DNA of 64,000 bases, from assembly GCF_012349115.1 (NCBI RefSeq), contig NZ_PQIG01000067.1, positions 248,001 to 312,000 of the forward strand, given 5' to 3'. The position numbers and the translations under genes were made by a program. Of the stretch, positions 1 to 8,467 are shown piece after piece. The stretch comes from Rhizobium ruizarguesonis. GTDB taxonomy: Bacteria > Pseudomonadota > Alphaproteobacteria > Rhizobiales > Rhizobiaceae. Each line of letters begins with the position of its first letter. Within the stretch, counting starts at the first letter, position 1. The notes beneath the pieces were generated by a model. That model was not told the DNA's origin and did not search any database. It saw only the letters and a list, made by a program, of their open reading frames with translations.

Positions 1-1434
1 GACCTCGATCATGAATGCCAGCAGCAACTGCCGCGAAACCTGGTCGATCATGCCGCGCCGAAGATCCGCCCCGTATAGGTTGCGATCATCCACCAGTTCG
101 AGAAGGTCGGTGGTCGGCGCACCCGTGGCCCAACCCCAGCCGTCGTTATGGATATCGATGGCGAAGGCGGCCTGCCTTTCCCGGAAAGGGCCGTCCCGCA
201 GGTCCACGATACCGCCCGTCGAACTGGTTCCGCGCATCGTGCCGCAGATTTCCGGCATCAGCGCCCAGTTCAGCAGATAGGCGTGGTCCATCAGATTGCG
301 CCCGACAAGACCGCTGGTGCTGCGCAGGCCGGAGGCCAGCATAAGACGCGCCGTTTCGATGGCGCCTGCCGCAAGCACGAAAACCTTGCCCTTCACGGTG
401 ATGGTCTCGTGGGCCGGTGAGGCCGGGTCCTTGTAAATCTTGACCTCGAGAGAGCGGACTTTCCCGCTATCCGGATCGATGTTGACCTTCGATGCGACCG
501 CCTGCGGCAACAGTTCGACAAGCCGCTCGCCCCTTTTTCCGTTTACCGCGAACGCCTTGGCAAGCGTTTTGCCGGAGTGGTAGCGCGCTTGCACGGGACA
601 GAGCGGTACGCAATTGGTGTTGCCCTGGCAGCGACCGCCCTCTTCGACCTGATGCGTATCGACGGCGCCGATGGGACGGTAGCCCTTCCCACCGTCATAG
701 GCCGGGTTTGGTATGCTGTTGCGCCCCTGCGGATAGGGCCTGACCTTCAGGGGATAGGTCTTGTCGTAAAGTTCGACACTGGTGCCTTCGATGCCCTTGT
801 TGACCTGCTGATCCAGATAGGAAAGCGGCAGGCCGCGCATGGGAAAGACATAGTCGCCCGGGAAGGTCTGCCCCAGATATTGCTGATCTTCGACATTGGC
901 CGATACGCCGATTTCCCGCTCGGCCAGGCGGTAATCATCCTCGATTTCCTCAAAGCTCAGCGGCCAGTCCAACCCTTGGCCGAAAATGGTGCGCGTCTTG
1001 AAATCCGAGCGAAGCAGGCGGGGCGTTTTCGCCTCCCAGTGCATGGTCGTTCCGCCGAAAATACGGGTATATGTCGTATCGCTGACATAAGGGCCGGATT
1101 GAACGATATAGGTCGAGCTATCGGTCTCCCCCGCCTGCAGCTTGCGAAGCTGCGGGCTGCGGGGCATGGCCGCGTTCGCATTCAGCGGAAAGGGCGACTG
1201 GTTGTCCTTGGAGGCTGCCGAATAGAAAGTCGTCAGCAGATCGTCATAGCCTGCCAACGTGCTGTTGGCACCGGTTCCAGCTTCAACGATAAGGACACGC
1301 TTGCCCGCCTCCGCAGCCTGCTTGGCAATGATTGCTCCGGAAATGCCGCTGCCGACGATCACGATATCGTAGTCGTCAGACGCTGCGACGGTTTCGGCAT
1401 CGGCTTTTATCGCGGATTCGAGGGGAAAAAGCAC
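1..1434 (-). CDS. GMC-family FAD dehydrogenase with Fe-S motif (3' end beyond window)
   Basis: Partial gene; 478 codons are visible and the frame runs off position 1. The start is GTG at 1434, because GGAGG lies six bases upstream and no in-frame ATG is close. The N-terminal region holds a dinucleotide fold (YDIVIVGSGISGA), then the GMC-type stretch FGGTTMHWEA. About residues 269-279 read C-QGNTN-C-VPL-C, i.e. Cys-x5-Cys-x3-Cys. In the glucose dehydrogenase alpha subunit and relatives this spacing binds a 3Fe-4S cluster that passes electrons from FAD to a cytochrome subunit. A membrane-linked sugar or polyol dehydrogenase is therefore likely, but the substrate is unknown and partner subunits would lie outside the window. 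It follows the glucoamylase gene by 95 bases on the same strand, so it may oxidise a product of that enzyme (inference). Confidence 0.85.
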   Translation of the reverse strand, partial: MLFPLESAIKADAETVAASDDYDIVIVGSGISGAIIAKQAAEAGKRVLIVEAGTGANSTLAGYDDLLTTFYSAASKDNQSPFPLNANAAMPRSPQLRKLQAGETDSSTYIVQSGPYVSDTTYTRIFGGTTMHWEAKTPRLLRSDFKTRTIFGQGLDWPLSFEEIEDDYRLAEREIGVSANVEDQQYLGQTFPGDYVFPMRGLPLSYLDQQVNKGIEGTSVELYDKTYPLKVRPYPQGRNSIPNPAYDGGKGYRPIGAVDTHQVEEGGRCQGNTNCVPLCPVQARYHSGKTLAKAFAVNGKRGERLVELLPQAVASKVNIDPDSGKVRSLEVKIYKDPASPAHETITVKGKVFVLAAGAIETARLMLASGLRSTSGLVGRNLMDHAYLLNWALMPEICGTMRGTSSTGGIVDLRDGPFRERQAAFAIDIHNDGWGWATGAPTTDLLELVDDRNLYGADLRRGMIDQVSRQLLLAFMIEV

Positions 1435-1529
1435 TTTGGTCCTCCATTATTCCCGGAAAGCCGCATCAGGCTTTGCGGATCATGCGGTTCTGGACTCAAT
1501 CGAGATTTCAGGCCGCCCGGCCTGAATCG

Positions 1530-2960
1530 TCATGATTTCGGGCCGCGGGAGTTTCGGGGTTTGGACTTGGCGGCCGGGGCGGCGGCGGAGCGGGCTCTGA
1601 CTGCCGAGAGAAAGGAGGCGTAGCTCCAGGTCAGATTCCGGACGCTTTTCTCATAGCCAACGGTTCCATCGAACTGTTCGCTCAGTTCATAGTGATCGCT
1701 GTGATAGACGATGGCGCGCAGCATGACGTCAGACGAAGCCCGCAAGGCAGCTGACGCGTCTGCGGTGCTGCTGGATGCACCAAGTCCCAGTTCCGCGAAG
1801 AAGGGTTCGGAGAACTGATCGAGGGGGATGGCGCCGTTGGCCTCGATGGCATTGGCAAGCCGATATTGAAACTCGGCGAAGTTGGCAGTGCATAGAGCCC
1901 AGGGATGCCCGCCGACCACCGGAGCCGCCACGTCGCCATCGTAATGGTCGCCTGGATAGCGCCCGAAGAGTGGTCCGAGCCCTTCGGCCGCGTCGGCGCC
2001 ATTGATCGGGTAATAGTTCGAAGACGAAGGATCGGCCCACTGGCGCCGCAGGATGGCGGCCGTTGCCAGAAGCTTGGTATCGGTCGGCTCGATCCCGCCA
2101 TAGCAGACCGAAGAGATGATATCGATGTTCGCGTCGTAACCGGCTTGCTCCGCGGCATCCAGAATGCTCACATAGAGCTGCCCGTTCCAGTGTGTGGCCA
2201 GCTGGCTTTCCAGCCAGAAGATGGCATCGGCCACCCCGGCAGGCACCGCAATACCGATCGTGTTTGTGGAAATTTCCCGGAAAAAGCGCAGCTGTACGGC
2301 TCTTGCGAAAAAGGAATAGCCCTCATATTCCTCCCAGAGATTTGTGGTCTTGTTCTGGTAAACTTCGAGAAGATAAGAGAGGTTGGCCTCGACCAATTGT
2401 TTGGCGATCGTCTGCGTGGCACCATCCAACTGATCGAACAAGGTCAAGATCGCAATCGACTGAATGGCCGGCCCGTCGTTCTGCTCAGACCACGGACGAA
2501 CCTCGCCAGTGATGGTGAAGCAGGCGTGGCCAAGTGTGACGGTCGCGGAATTCTTGGCATTCCCCTGACAGAGCGCGGCGAAGTTCACGTAGTCGACCAG
2601 GCTCGGCAAAACCCCGCCCGGAACAGGCAGCAAGCCGGCGAGTGCGATCTCGATGGCCGTAATGGCTCCATCGCGAACCCAGTTGAAAACATAATCCTGG
2701 TCGACACCCGGCGTGTTCGCTGGATAGGAGGGTGCGGCGATGACGCAGCCCGGGGCCGAAAACACGCCGGGCGATGCCGGATCCTCGATGACATAGCCAT
2801 CGCTTGTGATGTTGCGCATCATCAGAAGAGAAAAATAGCGCGACAATGCGACCAGGTCGGTCTGCGCGAAGGCAGGCCGCGGTTTGACTGCAGGCGTATT
2901 GGCGCCGATATGGGCGGGGTTCGCACCTGTTATTGACTGACTCCAAAGCGCAACTGTCAT
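1530..2960 (-). CDS. Glycoside hydrolase family 15 glucoamylase, fungal-like
   Basis: Predicted 476 aa. It should release glucose from the non-reducing ends of alpha-1,4-glucans. GH15 hallmarks appear in order: DYVFNWVRDGA near the N-terminal third, the catalytic-region stretch ENDGPAIQS, LWEEYEGYSFFARAVQ, the GRYPGDHYDG...GGHPWALCTANFAE region, and a C-terminal SEQFDGTVGYEKSVRNLTWS. These resemble fungal-type glucoamylases more than the usual bacterial GH15 proteins. ATG at 2960 is preferred because GGAG sits seven bases upstream; a TTG at 3071 keeps the frame open but has no ribosome site. No convincing signal peptide is visible from either start, so export is unproven. It is probably co-transcribed with the GMC dehydrogenase downstream. 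Confidence 0.85.
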   Translation of the reverse strand: MTVALWSQSITGANPAHIGANTPAVKPRPAFAQTDLVALSRYFSLLMMRNITSDGYVIEDPASPGVFSAPGCVIAAPSYPANTPGVDQDYVFNWVRDGAITAIEIALAGLLPVPGGVLPSLVDYVNFAALCQGNAKNSATVTLGHACFTITGEVRPWSEQNDGPAIQSIAILTLFDQLDGATQTIAKQLVEANLSYLLEVYQNKTTNLWEEYEGYSFFARAVQLRFFREISTNTIGIAVPAGVADAIFWLESQLATHWNGQLYVSILDAAEQAGYDANIDIISSVCYGGIEPTDTKLLATAAILRRQWADPSSSNYYPINGADAAEGLGPLFGRYPGDHYDGDVAAPVVGGHPWALCTANFAEFQYRLANAIEANGAIPLDQFSEPFFAELGLGASSSTADASAALRASSDVMLRAIVYHSDHYELSEQFDGTVGYEKSVRNLTWSYASFLSAVRARSAAAPAAKSKPRNSRGPKS

Positions 2961-3217
2961 TGGCTGACTCCAAAATCGGTTGAGACTTGCCGGGACCAGA
3001 TCGAGAAAATATTCCGGACCCGGATGGGAGAAATATTGCGGCCGAATGGGTGGCGATGCGTTTTTCGACAATTTCCGCGCAGCGTATTTATAGTTTCACG
3101 TCAAAAGCCGACGCCAACGAGCCTTCTTCGTCGAGAGTGAAAACAAGGTCTCTGCGGCGGCGAGGGCAGGGCGGGCTGGCCTCCCTGTTGTGCCGCCGTT
3201 GAAGCTTTAACTAGAAA

Positions 3218-3231
3218 GATCGTCGACGATC
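3218..3231. promoter_or_regulatory. Perfect 14-bp palindrome between XRE gene and glucoamylase
   Basis: GATCGTCGACGATC is a perfect palindrome in the 335-base gap (2961-3295) between the glucoamylase start and the end of the XRE gene. It could be an operator for the glucoamylase operon or a weak terminator stem for the XRE gene. The rest of the gap shows no gene and no convincing promoter. Confidence 0.35.
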
Positions 3232-3295
3232 AGATTTTTATCAACCTAAAGATGTTGATCTCAGGTCAAAAAATCTCACCGAATTGCGCTTGGCG

Positions 3296-3640
3296 TTACG
3301 GGTGCTCCGGAGGGATGGATTCGACCAGCCCAACGAGATTGGACCGTGTTGCCGCAGACCGGTTGCGCAACGCCAGAACCATTTGCAATTCCGTGGCGGA
3401 GATCGCGCTGTTCCTATGCCAGTCCATGGTGCCTCGCCCGAGCAGCAGCCAGTCGAGGGAGACATCCAGCAGGTCGGCGAGCGCGCAGGCGCTTTCCAGC
3501 GAGGTATGACCGCCATTCTGCCAGCGTGAGACGGCGGCGACGGACACCTCTAGTTCGGCCGCCAGAGCGTGAACTTTCCGGAACTTGCCCCGGGATATCG
3601 CCTCTCGAATACGTTTGCCGCGTGCCATGTCGTGGGTCAT
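3296..3640 (-). CDS. XRE-family helix-turn-helix regulator
   Basis: Predicted 114 aa DNA-binding protein. A Cro/C1-type HTH spans roughly residues 15-70 (RKVHALAAELEVSVAAVSRW, then NGG..SLESACALADLLDVSLDWLLLG). The C-terminal 40 residues have no recognised domain. The start is ATG at 3640, with GGGAGG about seven bases upstream; the longer frame from 3676 lacks such a site. It is divergent from the AHL synthase gene and upstream of the glucoamylase on the same strand, so either could be its target. No cupin or peptidase domain is attached. Confidence 0.8.
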   Translation of the reverse strand: MTHDMARGKRIREAISRGKFRKVHALAAELEVSVAAVSRWQNGGHTSLESACALADLLDVSLDWLLLGRGTMDWHRNSAISATELQMVLALRNRSAATRSNLVGLVESIPPEHP

Positions 3641-3821
3641 CAAGAATCCTCCCGTTGGTTGCGTTAAAATTGGCAATTACCAAGAGCTTTCGATCGACGA
3701 ACATCAGAACCTTCTTATGAAAGGGAAGGCAAAGCGAAGCACCGGTCAACCTGGTGAAATATCCAGATTGCTCCCGGTCGACCTCTTGTTGTGAAACGTC
3801 AGCACATCAGGAGGGACGGAT

Positions 3822-4460
3822 ATGTTGCGGATACTCACCAAAGACATGCTCGAGACCGATCGACGTGCTTTCGATGAAATGTTTCGAGCCCGCGCCGCCG
3901 TTTTTCGCGATCGGCTGGGATGGCAGGTCGATGTCCGGGATCAATGGGAGAGGGACAGATACGACGAGGCTGAAGATCCCGTATATCTCGTCACGCAACG
4001 ACCTTCCGGCACGCTGACGGGTTCGCTGCGCCTGCTGCCGACCACAGGAGCGACGATGCTCAAAAGCGAGTTCCGGCATTTCTTTGATCAGCCTATCGAC
4101 GTCGATAGCCCGACGACCTGGGAATGTACCCGCTTTTGCCTTCATCCGCTTGCCGGACACATAGACCAATCGCGCACAGTCGCCACCGAGCTGCTCTCAG
4201 GGCTTTGTGATCTTGCGCTCGACACCGGTATCGAAAGCATCGTCGGCGTCTATGATGTCGCGATGGTCGGGGTGTACCGCAGGATCGGCTGGAGGCCGAC
4301 ACCGCTTGCCCGATCCCGGCCCGAGATCGGCAAGCTGTATGTTGGCTTATGGGATGTCACGGCGGACAATTGTCGAACACTTCGGGCCAACCTGTCCCGA
4401 CTTCTGGAGCAAGCCTCTCCCTATCCTGCCAGAGCCCTTGTCGATGGCGGCATGCGGTAA
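3822..4460 (+). CDS. N-acyl-homoserine-lactone synthase (LuxI family)
   Basis: Predicted 212 aa cytoplasmic autoinducer synthase that makes an acyl-homoserine lactone from SAM and acyl-ACP. The conserved family residues all sit at canonical positions: R24, F28, W34, E43, D45, D48, R70, F84, E101 and R104. GGAGG precedes the ATG by about six bases. The LuxR gene follows on the same strand after 163 bases. From memory the sequence resembles RaiI of Rhizobium rather than CinI or TraI, but I cannot confirm this by alignment, so no symbol is given. Acyl-chain length is not predictable here. I found no convincing lux box in the 180-base divergent upstream region. Confidence 0.93.
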   Translation: MLRILTKDMLETDRRAFDEMFRARAAVFRDRLGWQVDVRDQWERDRYDEAEDPVYLVTQRPSGTLTGSLRLLPTTGATMLKSEFRHFFDQPIDVDSPTTWECTRFCLHPLAGHIDQSRTVATELLSGLCDLALDTGIESIVGVYDVAMVGVYRRIGWRPTPLARSRPEIGKLYVGLWDVTADNCRTLRANLSRLLEQASPYPARALVDGGMR

Positions 4461-4472
4461 GCGCAGTCGCTG

Positions 4473-4493
4473 TCCCACCGCCCAGCAGTGGGA
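4473..4493 (+). terminator. Hairpin after AHL synthase gene
   Basis: TCCCAC (4473-4478) pairs with GTGGGA (4488-4493) across a nine-base loop, twelve bases after the synthase stop. There is no T-tract, so it is a weak terminator or an mRNA 3' structure rather than a clear intrinsic terminator. Confidence 0.35.
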
Positions 4494-4623
4494 TAGGTCT
4501 CGCCAGCTCTTTAACCTGTTCTTCATATCGCGCCATGGTTGCCATAAAATATGCTGTTCTCGGCAATCGCGAAATGTTACCACTGCGAGCAGTCAGGAAA
4601 ACACACAACCACGAGTCCATCTC

Positions 4624-5349
4624 ATGCTGAGCAGTTCTCGTTTTTTCTACTGTCTGGACCGAATCTCCGCATCGCCGACATTGCGGGATCTCGAAACGAC
4701 GCTGGACGAAGTCCGCCACATCTATGCGATATCACACATGGTTCTGCATGTAACACGCTCCTCGGGGGCGACGGCCAGCAATCCATTGCTGATGCTGACC
4801 TACCCGCCCGAGTGGGTGAAGCAATATCTTGACCGGGACTACTTCAGCATCGATCCCGTCGTGCGCCTCGGCCTGCGCGGCTTCCTGCCCGTGGAATGGT
4901 CTGCGTCTAAATGGGATTCAGGCCAGGCCTATGGCTTCTTCAAGGAGGCGATGGCCTTCGGTGTCGGCCGGCAAGGCGTTACCCTGCCGGTGCGGGGACC
5001 TCACGGGGAGCGATCGCTGTTTACGGTGACCTCCAATCATCCCGACGCCTACTGGCGACAGTTTCGCATGGACAGCATGCGCGACCTCCAGTTTCTTGCC
5101 CACCATCTCCACGACAGGGCGATGGTTCTGTCGGGGATGAGAAAAATAACGGACTTTCCGCAATTGTCGCGCCGCGAACTGCAATGTCTTGAAATGACGG
5201 CCAACGGCCTTCTGGCGAAGCAGATTTGCGCCCGCCTGTGCATTTCGACAAGCGCGGTGCAGCTCTATCTCGCCTCGGCACGGCGGAAGCTGACCGTCGC
5301 CACGACGAGCGAAGCGGTCGCCAAGGCCACGGCACTCGAATTGATATAA
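4624..5349 (+). CDS. LuxR-family AHL-responsive regulator
   Basis: Predicted 241 aa. The N-terminal half is an autoinducer-binding domain (WVKQYLDRDYFSIDPVV, then PVEW and GVGRQGVTLPVRG, matching conserved W/Y/D/P/W/G positions of TraR-type receptors). The C-terminus (about 175-240) is a GerE HTH: LSRRELQCLEMTANGLLAKQICARL...AVQLYLASARRKL. ATG at 4624 begins the conserved region; the same frame stays open upstream but that part is non-homologous overlap with the synthase gene. It most likely binds the AHL made by the adjacent synthase and controls that gene. The order synthase then receptor, on one strand, is less usual than receptor first. Confidence 0.9.
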   Translation: MLSSSRFFYCLDRISASPTLRDLETTLDEVRHIYAISHMVLHVTRSSGATASNPLLMLTYPPEWVKQYLDRDYFSIDPVVRLGLRGFLPVEWSASKWDSGQAYGFFKEAMAFGVGRQGVTLPVRGPHGERSLFTVTSNHPDAYWRQFRMDSMRDLQFLAHHLHDRAMVLSGMRKITDFPQLSRRELQCLEMTANGLLAKQICARLCISTSAVQLYLASARRKLTVATTSEAVAKATALELI

Positions 5350-5365
5350 ACGTGGTGAGCGTGAT

Positions 5366-5830
5366 TCAGCGCCTGCCCCTCGTGCGCGTCGCCAGAACAT
5401 TGCGGATCGAGAAGCTGGAATGAATCCTGAGAACGCCGGGCAAGGTCGACAGTATCTCTTTGTGGATCCGCTCGAACTCACCAGCATTGGCAACCTCCAC
5501 GCGCAGCAGGTAGTCCGAACCGCCCGTCATCAGAAAACATTCCCGGATCTCTGGATGCCGGCGGACCGCCGCCTCGAGGCGATCGAGATAGTCCTCCGTT
5601 TGTCGTTCGAGGGTGATGTTGATGATCACGGCGATCATCTCATCCGCATTGCCGGTGTCGACCAACACCGTATAGCCGCGGATCACGCCTGATTTTTCCA
5701 TGATTTTAATGCGCCTGAGACAGGCCGATGGAGAGAGACCGATCTCCGCGGCAAGCTTGGCATTGCTCATGCGGGCATCGAGGCGCAGCAGCCTCAGGAT
5801 ATTGCGATCAATCGCGTCGAGAGCGGGCAT
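5366..5830 (-). CDS. Lrp/AsnC-family regulator of the D-alanine genes
   Basis: Predicted 154 aa. An N-terminal winged HTH (AIDRNILRLLRLDARMSNAK, then LAAEIGLSPSACLRRIKIME) is followed by an AsnC ligand-binding domain with the MTGGSDYLLRVE motif. ATG at 5830 begins the conserved MPALDAIDRNIL; the frame is open to 5884, which would put extra residues over the operator region. It is divergent from alanine racemase and D-amino-acid dehydrogenase, the arrangement of dadR-type regulators, and a symmetrical repeat lies between them. It probably activates those genes in response to alanine (inference from family and context). Confidence 0.88.
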   Translation of the reverse strand: MPALDAIDRNILRLLRLDARMSNAKLAAEIGLSPSACLRRIKIMEKSGVIRGYTVLVDTGNADEMIAVIINITLERQTEDYLDRLEAAVRRHPEIRECFLMTGGSDYLLRVEVANAGEFERIHKEILSTLPGVLRIHSSFSIRNVLATRTRGRR

Positions 5831-5851
5831 GAGAGATCGTTCCAAATTTTC

Positions 5852-5892
5852 GTTGATTATGCGGTTAATAAGCAAATCAAACAATAATCAAC
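5852..5892. promoter_or_regulatory. Candidate Lrp operator between regulator and racemase
   Basis: GTTGATTAT (5852-5860) and ATAATCAAC (5884-5892) form a perfect 9-bp inverted repeat with arm centres 32 bp apart, about three helical turns. It sits in AT-rich DNA of the divergent promoter, as expected for a multimeric Lrp-type activator. Confidence 0.6.
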
Positions 5893-5957
5893 TGCTAAAT
5901 GATAGGCAATTTCGCTCATTATTTCATAAACTCCCTGAAATCAAAAAGGGGGTGGAC

Positions 5958-7091
5958 ATGGATAGCGATATTTTGGTTTCCCGCACACGAACTGCCACGA
6001 CCGCGCAGGGAGCCACGGGCTATCTGACGATCGATCTTGGCGCCCTCGGCCGCAACTTTCGCAAGCTCGTCTCAACGGTGGCACCGGTCCGCGCGGGGGC
6101 CGTCGTCAAGGCCGACGCCTATGGCCTTGGCGCCGAGCGGGTTGCGAGAACGCTTTACAGGGAAGGTTGCAGGCATTTCTTCGTCGCCCAATTTGTCGAG
6201 GCCGTGAGGCTCCGGCCGGCCCTTGCGCAGGACGCTCAGATTTTCGTGCTGAACGGTTTGCAGCCGGGCAACGAAATCGCCTGTGCTGAGATGGGCATCG
6301 TCCCGGTCCTCAATTCGCTGGCGCAGTGGCGGCAATGGTCAGCGGCCGCGCGCATTCTGAAGCGCTGCCTGCCAGCCGTCCTGCAGTTCGACACAGGCAT
6401 GTCGCGGCTCGGTTTTCCCAGGGAAGAGCGAGCAGAGCTGGCGGCAGCCCTTCGGGACGGCACCAATGTCGAAATCCTGTTCATCATGAGCCATCTGGCT
6501 TCGGCCGATGACATGGACAGCGAACAGAACGGCGAGCAATTTGCCGAGATGTCCCGCATTGCCGATGAATTTCCGGGCTTCGACATTTCCTTCGCCAATT
6601 CCGGCGGCGTTTTCTTGGGCGACGCCTATCACGGCGTACTCGCCCGCCCCGGCATCGCGCTTTATGGCGGCGCTCCGAACGCCGGCGAGAAGAACCCGAT
6701 GGAGCCGGTCGTCAGCCTCAATGTCGCCGTCGTGCAGACGCGCACCGTAGCGGCGGGTGCGAAGGTCGGCTATGGCGGCGCGCATGTCACGCAACGGGAA
6801 ACGCGTCTCGCCACCATTGCCGCCGGCTATGCCGATGGCCTGCCGCGATGCCTGGGCGACCGCGGCGCCGTCTATTTCAAGGGCATCCGCCTGCCGATCG
6901 TCGGCCGCGTGTCGATGGACAGTGCGACCGTCGACATATCAGCACTGCCCGAAGGGGCGCTGACCTTCGGCAGCCCTGTCGAAGTGCTCGGCCGCCATCA
7001 AACGCTCGAGGACATTGCCCGCGACGCCGGCACCATTTCTTACGAAATCCTAACCGGCCTGGGCGATCGTTACGACAGGCAATATCGCTAA
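5958..7091 (+). CDS. Alanine racemase, catabolic type
   Basis: Predicted 377 aa PLP enzyme interconverting L- and D-alanine. The cofactor lysine lies in [11 protein letters not shown] (K51). The C-terminal beta domain has [20 protein letters not shown], with the catalytic tyrosine region, and GRVSMD. ATG at 5958 has AGGGGGTGG just upstream; the open frame to 5700 overlaps the regulator and is not used. The D-amino-acid dehydrogenase gene starts 30 bases downstream, so the pair converts L-alanine to D-alanine and then to pyruvate. This makes it functionally DadX-like rather than the housekeeping Alr. Confidence 0.93.
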   Translation: MDSDILVSRTRTATTAQGATGYLTIDLGALGRNFRKLVSTVAPVRAGAVVKADAYGLGAERVARTLYREGCRHFFVAQFVEAVRLRPALAQDAQIFVLNGLQPGNEIACAEMGIVPVLNSLAQWRQWSAAARILKRCLPAVLQFDTGMSRLGFPREERAELAAALRDGTNVEILFIMSHLASADDMDSEQNGEQFAEMSRIADEFPGFDISFANSGGVFLGDAYHGVLARPGIALYGGAPNAGEKNPMEPVVSLNVAVVQTRTVAAGAKVGYGGAHVTQRETRLATIAAGYADGLPRCLGDRGAVYFKGIRLPIVGRVSMDSATVDISALPEGALTFGSPVEVLGRHQTLEDIARDAGTISYEILTGLGDRYDRQYR

Positions 7092-7120
7092 GAGCCCGCG
7101 GCTCCATCATTGGGAACATC

Positions 7121-8371
7121 ATGAAGGTCATCGTTCTAGGAGCCGGCATTGTCGGCGTCACATCCGCTTATCAACTGGCCAAGGCCGGTCATGACGTCAC
7201 GGTCGTCGACCGGCAGCCGGGTCCGGCGCTGGAAACCAGCTTTGCCAATGCCGGCGAAGTGTCCTTCGGCTATTGCTCGCCATGGGCCGCGCCCGGCATC
7301 CCTATGAAGGCCATGAAGTGGCTGTTCATGAAACATGCGCCGCTCATCCTGCGCCCGAAACTCGACATGGCCATGCTCTCCTGGATGGCGAGGATGCTGT
7401 CGAACTGCACCTCTGAGCGCTACGCGATCAACAAGAGCCGCATGCTGCGCCTTGCCGATTACAGCCGCATCGCGCTGGCCGATCTTCGCGCCGAGACCGG
7501 CATCGCCTATGACGAACGCATGCAGGGAACCCTGCAGCTTTTCCGCACGCAGCAGCAGCTCGAGGCCTCGGCAAAGGATGTCAAGGCGCTGGCTGCCGAC
7601 GGTATTCCCTATGAGGTGCTGGACCGGGACGGCTGTGTCCGCTTCGAACCGGCGCTCAGCCACGTGCGCGACAAGATCGTCGGCGGTCTGCTGACGCCGA
7701 AGGACGAAACCGGCGACTGCTTCAAGTTCACCAATGCGCTGGCGGCCAAAGCCGCGGCGCTCGGTGTCCGTTTTGCTTACGGGACGACGATCAAGGCGCT
7801 GGATGTCGAGGCCGGCCGGGTGCGCGGGATCATCACCGATCGCGAGCGGATGAGCGCGGAGGCGGTGGTGGTCGCGCTCGGCAGCTATTCGCCGCTGCTG
7901 CTCAAGCCGCTCGGCATCCGGCTGCCGGTCTATCCCGTCAAGGGCTATTCGCTCACCATCCCGATCACCGATGCGTCACGCGCGCCGGAATCGACCGTCA
8001 TGGACGAGACCTACAAGATCGCAATCACCCGGCTCGGTGACCGCATTCGCGTCGGCGGCATGGCTGAAATATCAGGCTATACCAACGATCTCGGCCTGGC
8101 CCGCCGCAGCACGCTGGAACATTCGGTCACCGATCTCTTCCCCGGCGGCGATATTTCCAAGGCCTCCTTCTGGTCCGGCCTGCGCCCGATGACGCCTGAT
8201 GGCACGCCGGTCATCGGCCCGACAAAGATCGCCGGTCTCTTCCTCAATACCGGCCACGGCACGCTCGGCTGGACGATGAGCACCGGTTCGGCGCGGCTCA
8301 TCGGCGATCTCGTCGGCGGCCGCCAGCCGGAAATCGACGCGAGGGATCTCGCAATCAGCCGCTACGGCTGA
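7121..8371 (+). CDS. dadA: D-amino-acid dehydrogenase small subunit
   Basis: Predicted 416 aa FAD-dependent dehydrogenase that oxidises D-alanine and other D-amino acids to keto acids and feeds electrons to the respiratory chain. The N-terminus is a dinucleotide fold ([20 protein letters not shown]), followed by the family stretch [22 protein letters not shown]. The C-terminal [16 protein letters not shown] and [10 protein letters not shown] complete the DAO fold. Length matches DadA. It follows the racemase in an apparent operon. A second, more distant member of the same fold lies at 17317-18555 and has a different role. Confidence 0.92.
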   Translation: MKVIVLGAGIVGVTSAYQLAKAGHDVTVVDRQPGPALETSFANAGEVSFGYCSPWAAPGIPMKAMKWLFMKHAPLILRPKLDMAMLSWMARMLSNCTSERYAINKSRMLRLADYSRIALADLRAETGIAYDERMQGTLQLFRTQQQLEASAKDVKALAADGIPYEVLDRDGCVRFEPALSHVRDKIVGGLLTPKDETGDCFKFTNALAAKAAALGVRFAYGTTIKALDVEAGRVRGIITDRERMSAEAVVVALGSYSPLLLKPLGIRLPVYPVKGYSLTIPITDASRAPESTVMDETYKIAITRLGDRIRVGGMAEISGYTNDLGLARRSTLEHSVTDLFPGGDISKASFWSGLRPMTPDGTPVIGPTKIAGLFLNTGHGTLGWTMSTGSARLIGDLVGGRQPEIDARDLAISRYG

Positions 8372-8404
8372 AACCGCCCGGGGCAACACAAAAGAGGGAT
8401 GAAC

Positions 8405-8467
8405 ATGATTGCACAAATCCGGTGTCACTTGTGCGCCTCGTCTATCGAGGTCCAAAATGTCCGTTAG
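8405..8467 (+). CDS. Possible 20-codon leader ORF before AraC regulator
   Basis: ATG at 8405 follows AGAGGG at a spacing of about six bases, and the frame ends at TAG 8465-8467, just inside the AraC gene. The AraC start at 8457 has only a weak ribosome site, so coupling is possible. GCACAA (8411-8416) and TTGTGC (8429-8434) inside it form an inverted repeat that could instead be an operator. The peptide resembles nothing I know. This may be chance. Confidence 0.25.
   Translation: MIAQIRCHLCASSIEVQNVR

Noticed and set aside
3722..3821. CACC-GGTG symmetrical element upstream of the AHL synthase as a lux box
   Set aside because: Only four-base arms, far from lux/tra box length and symmetry.
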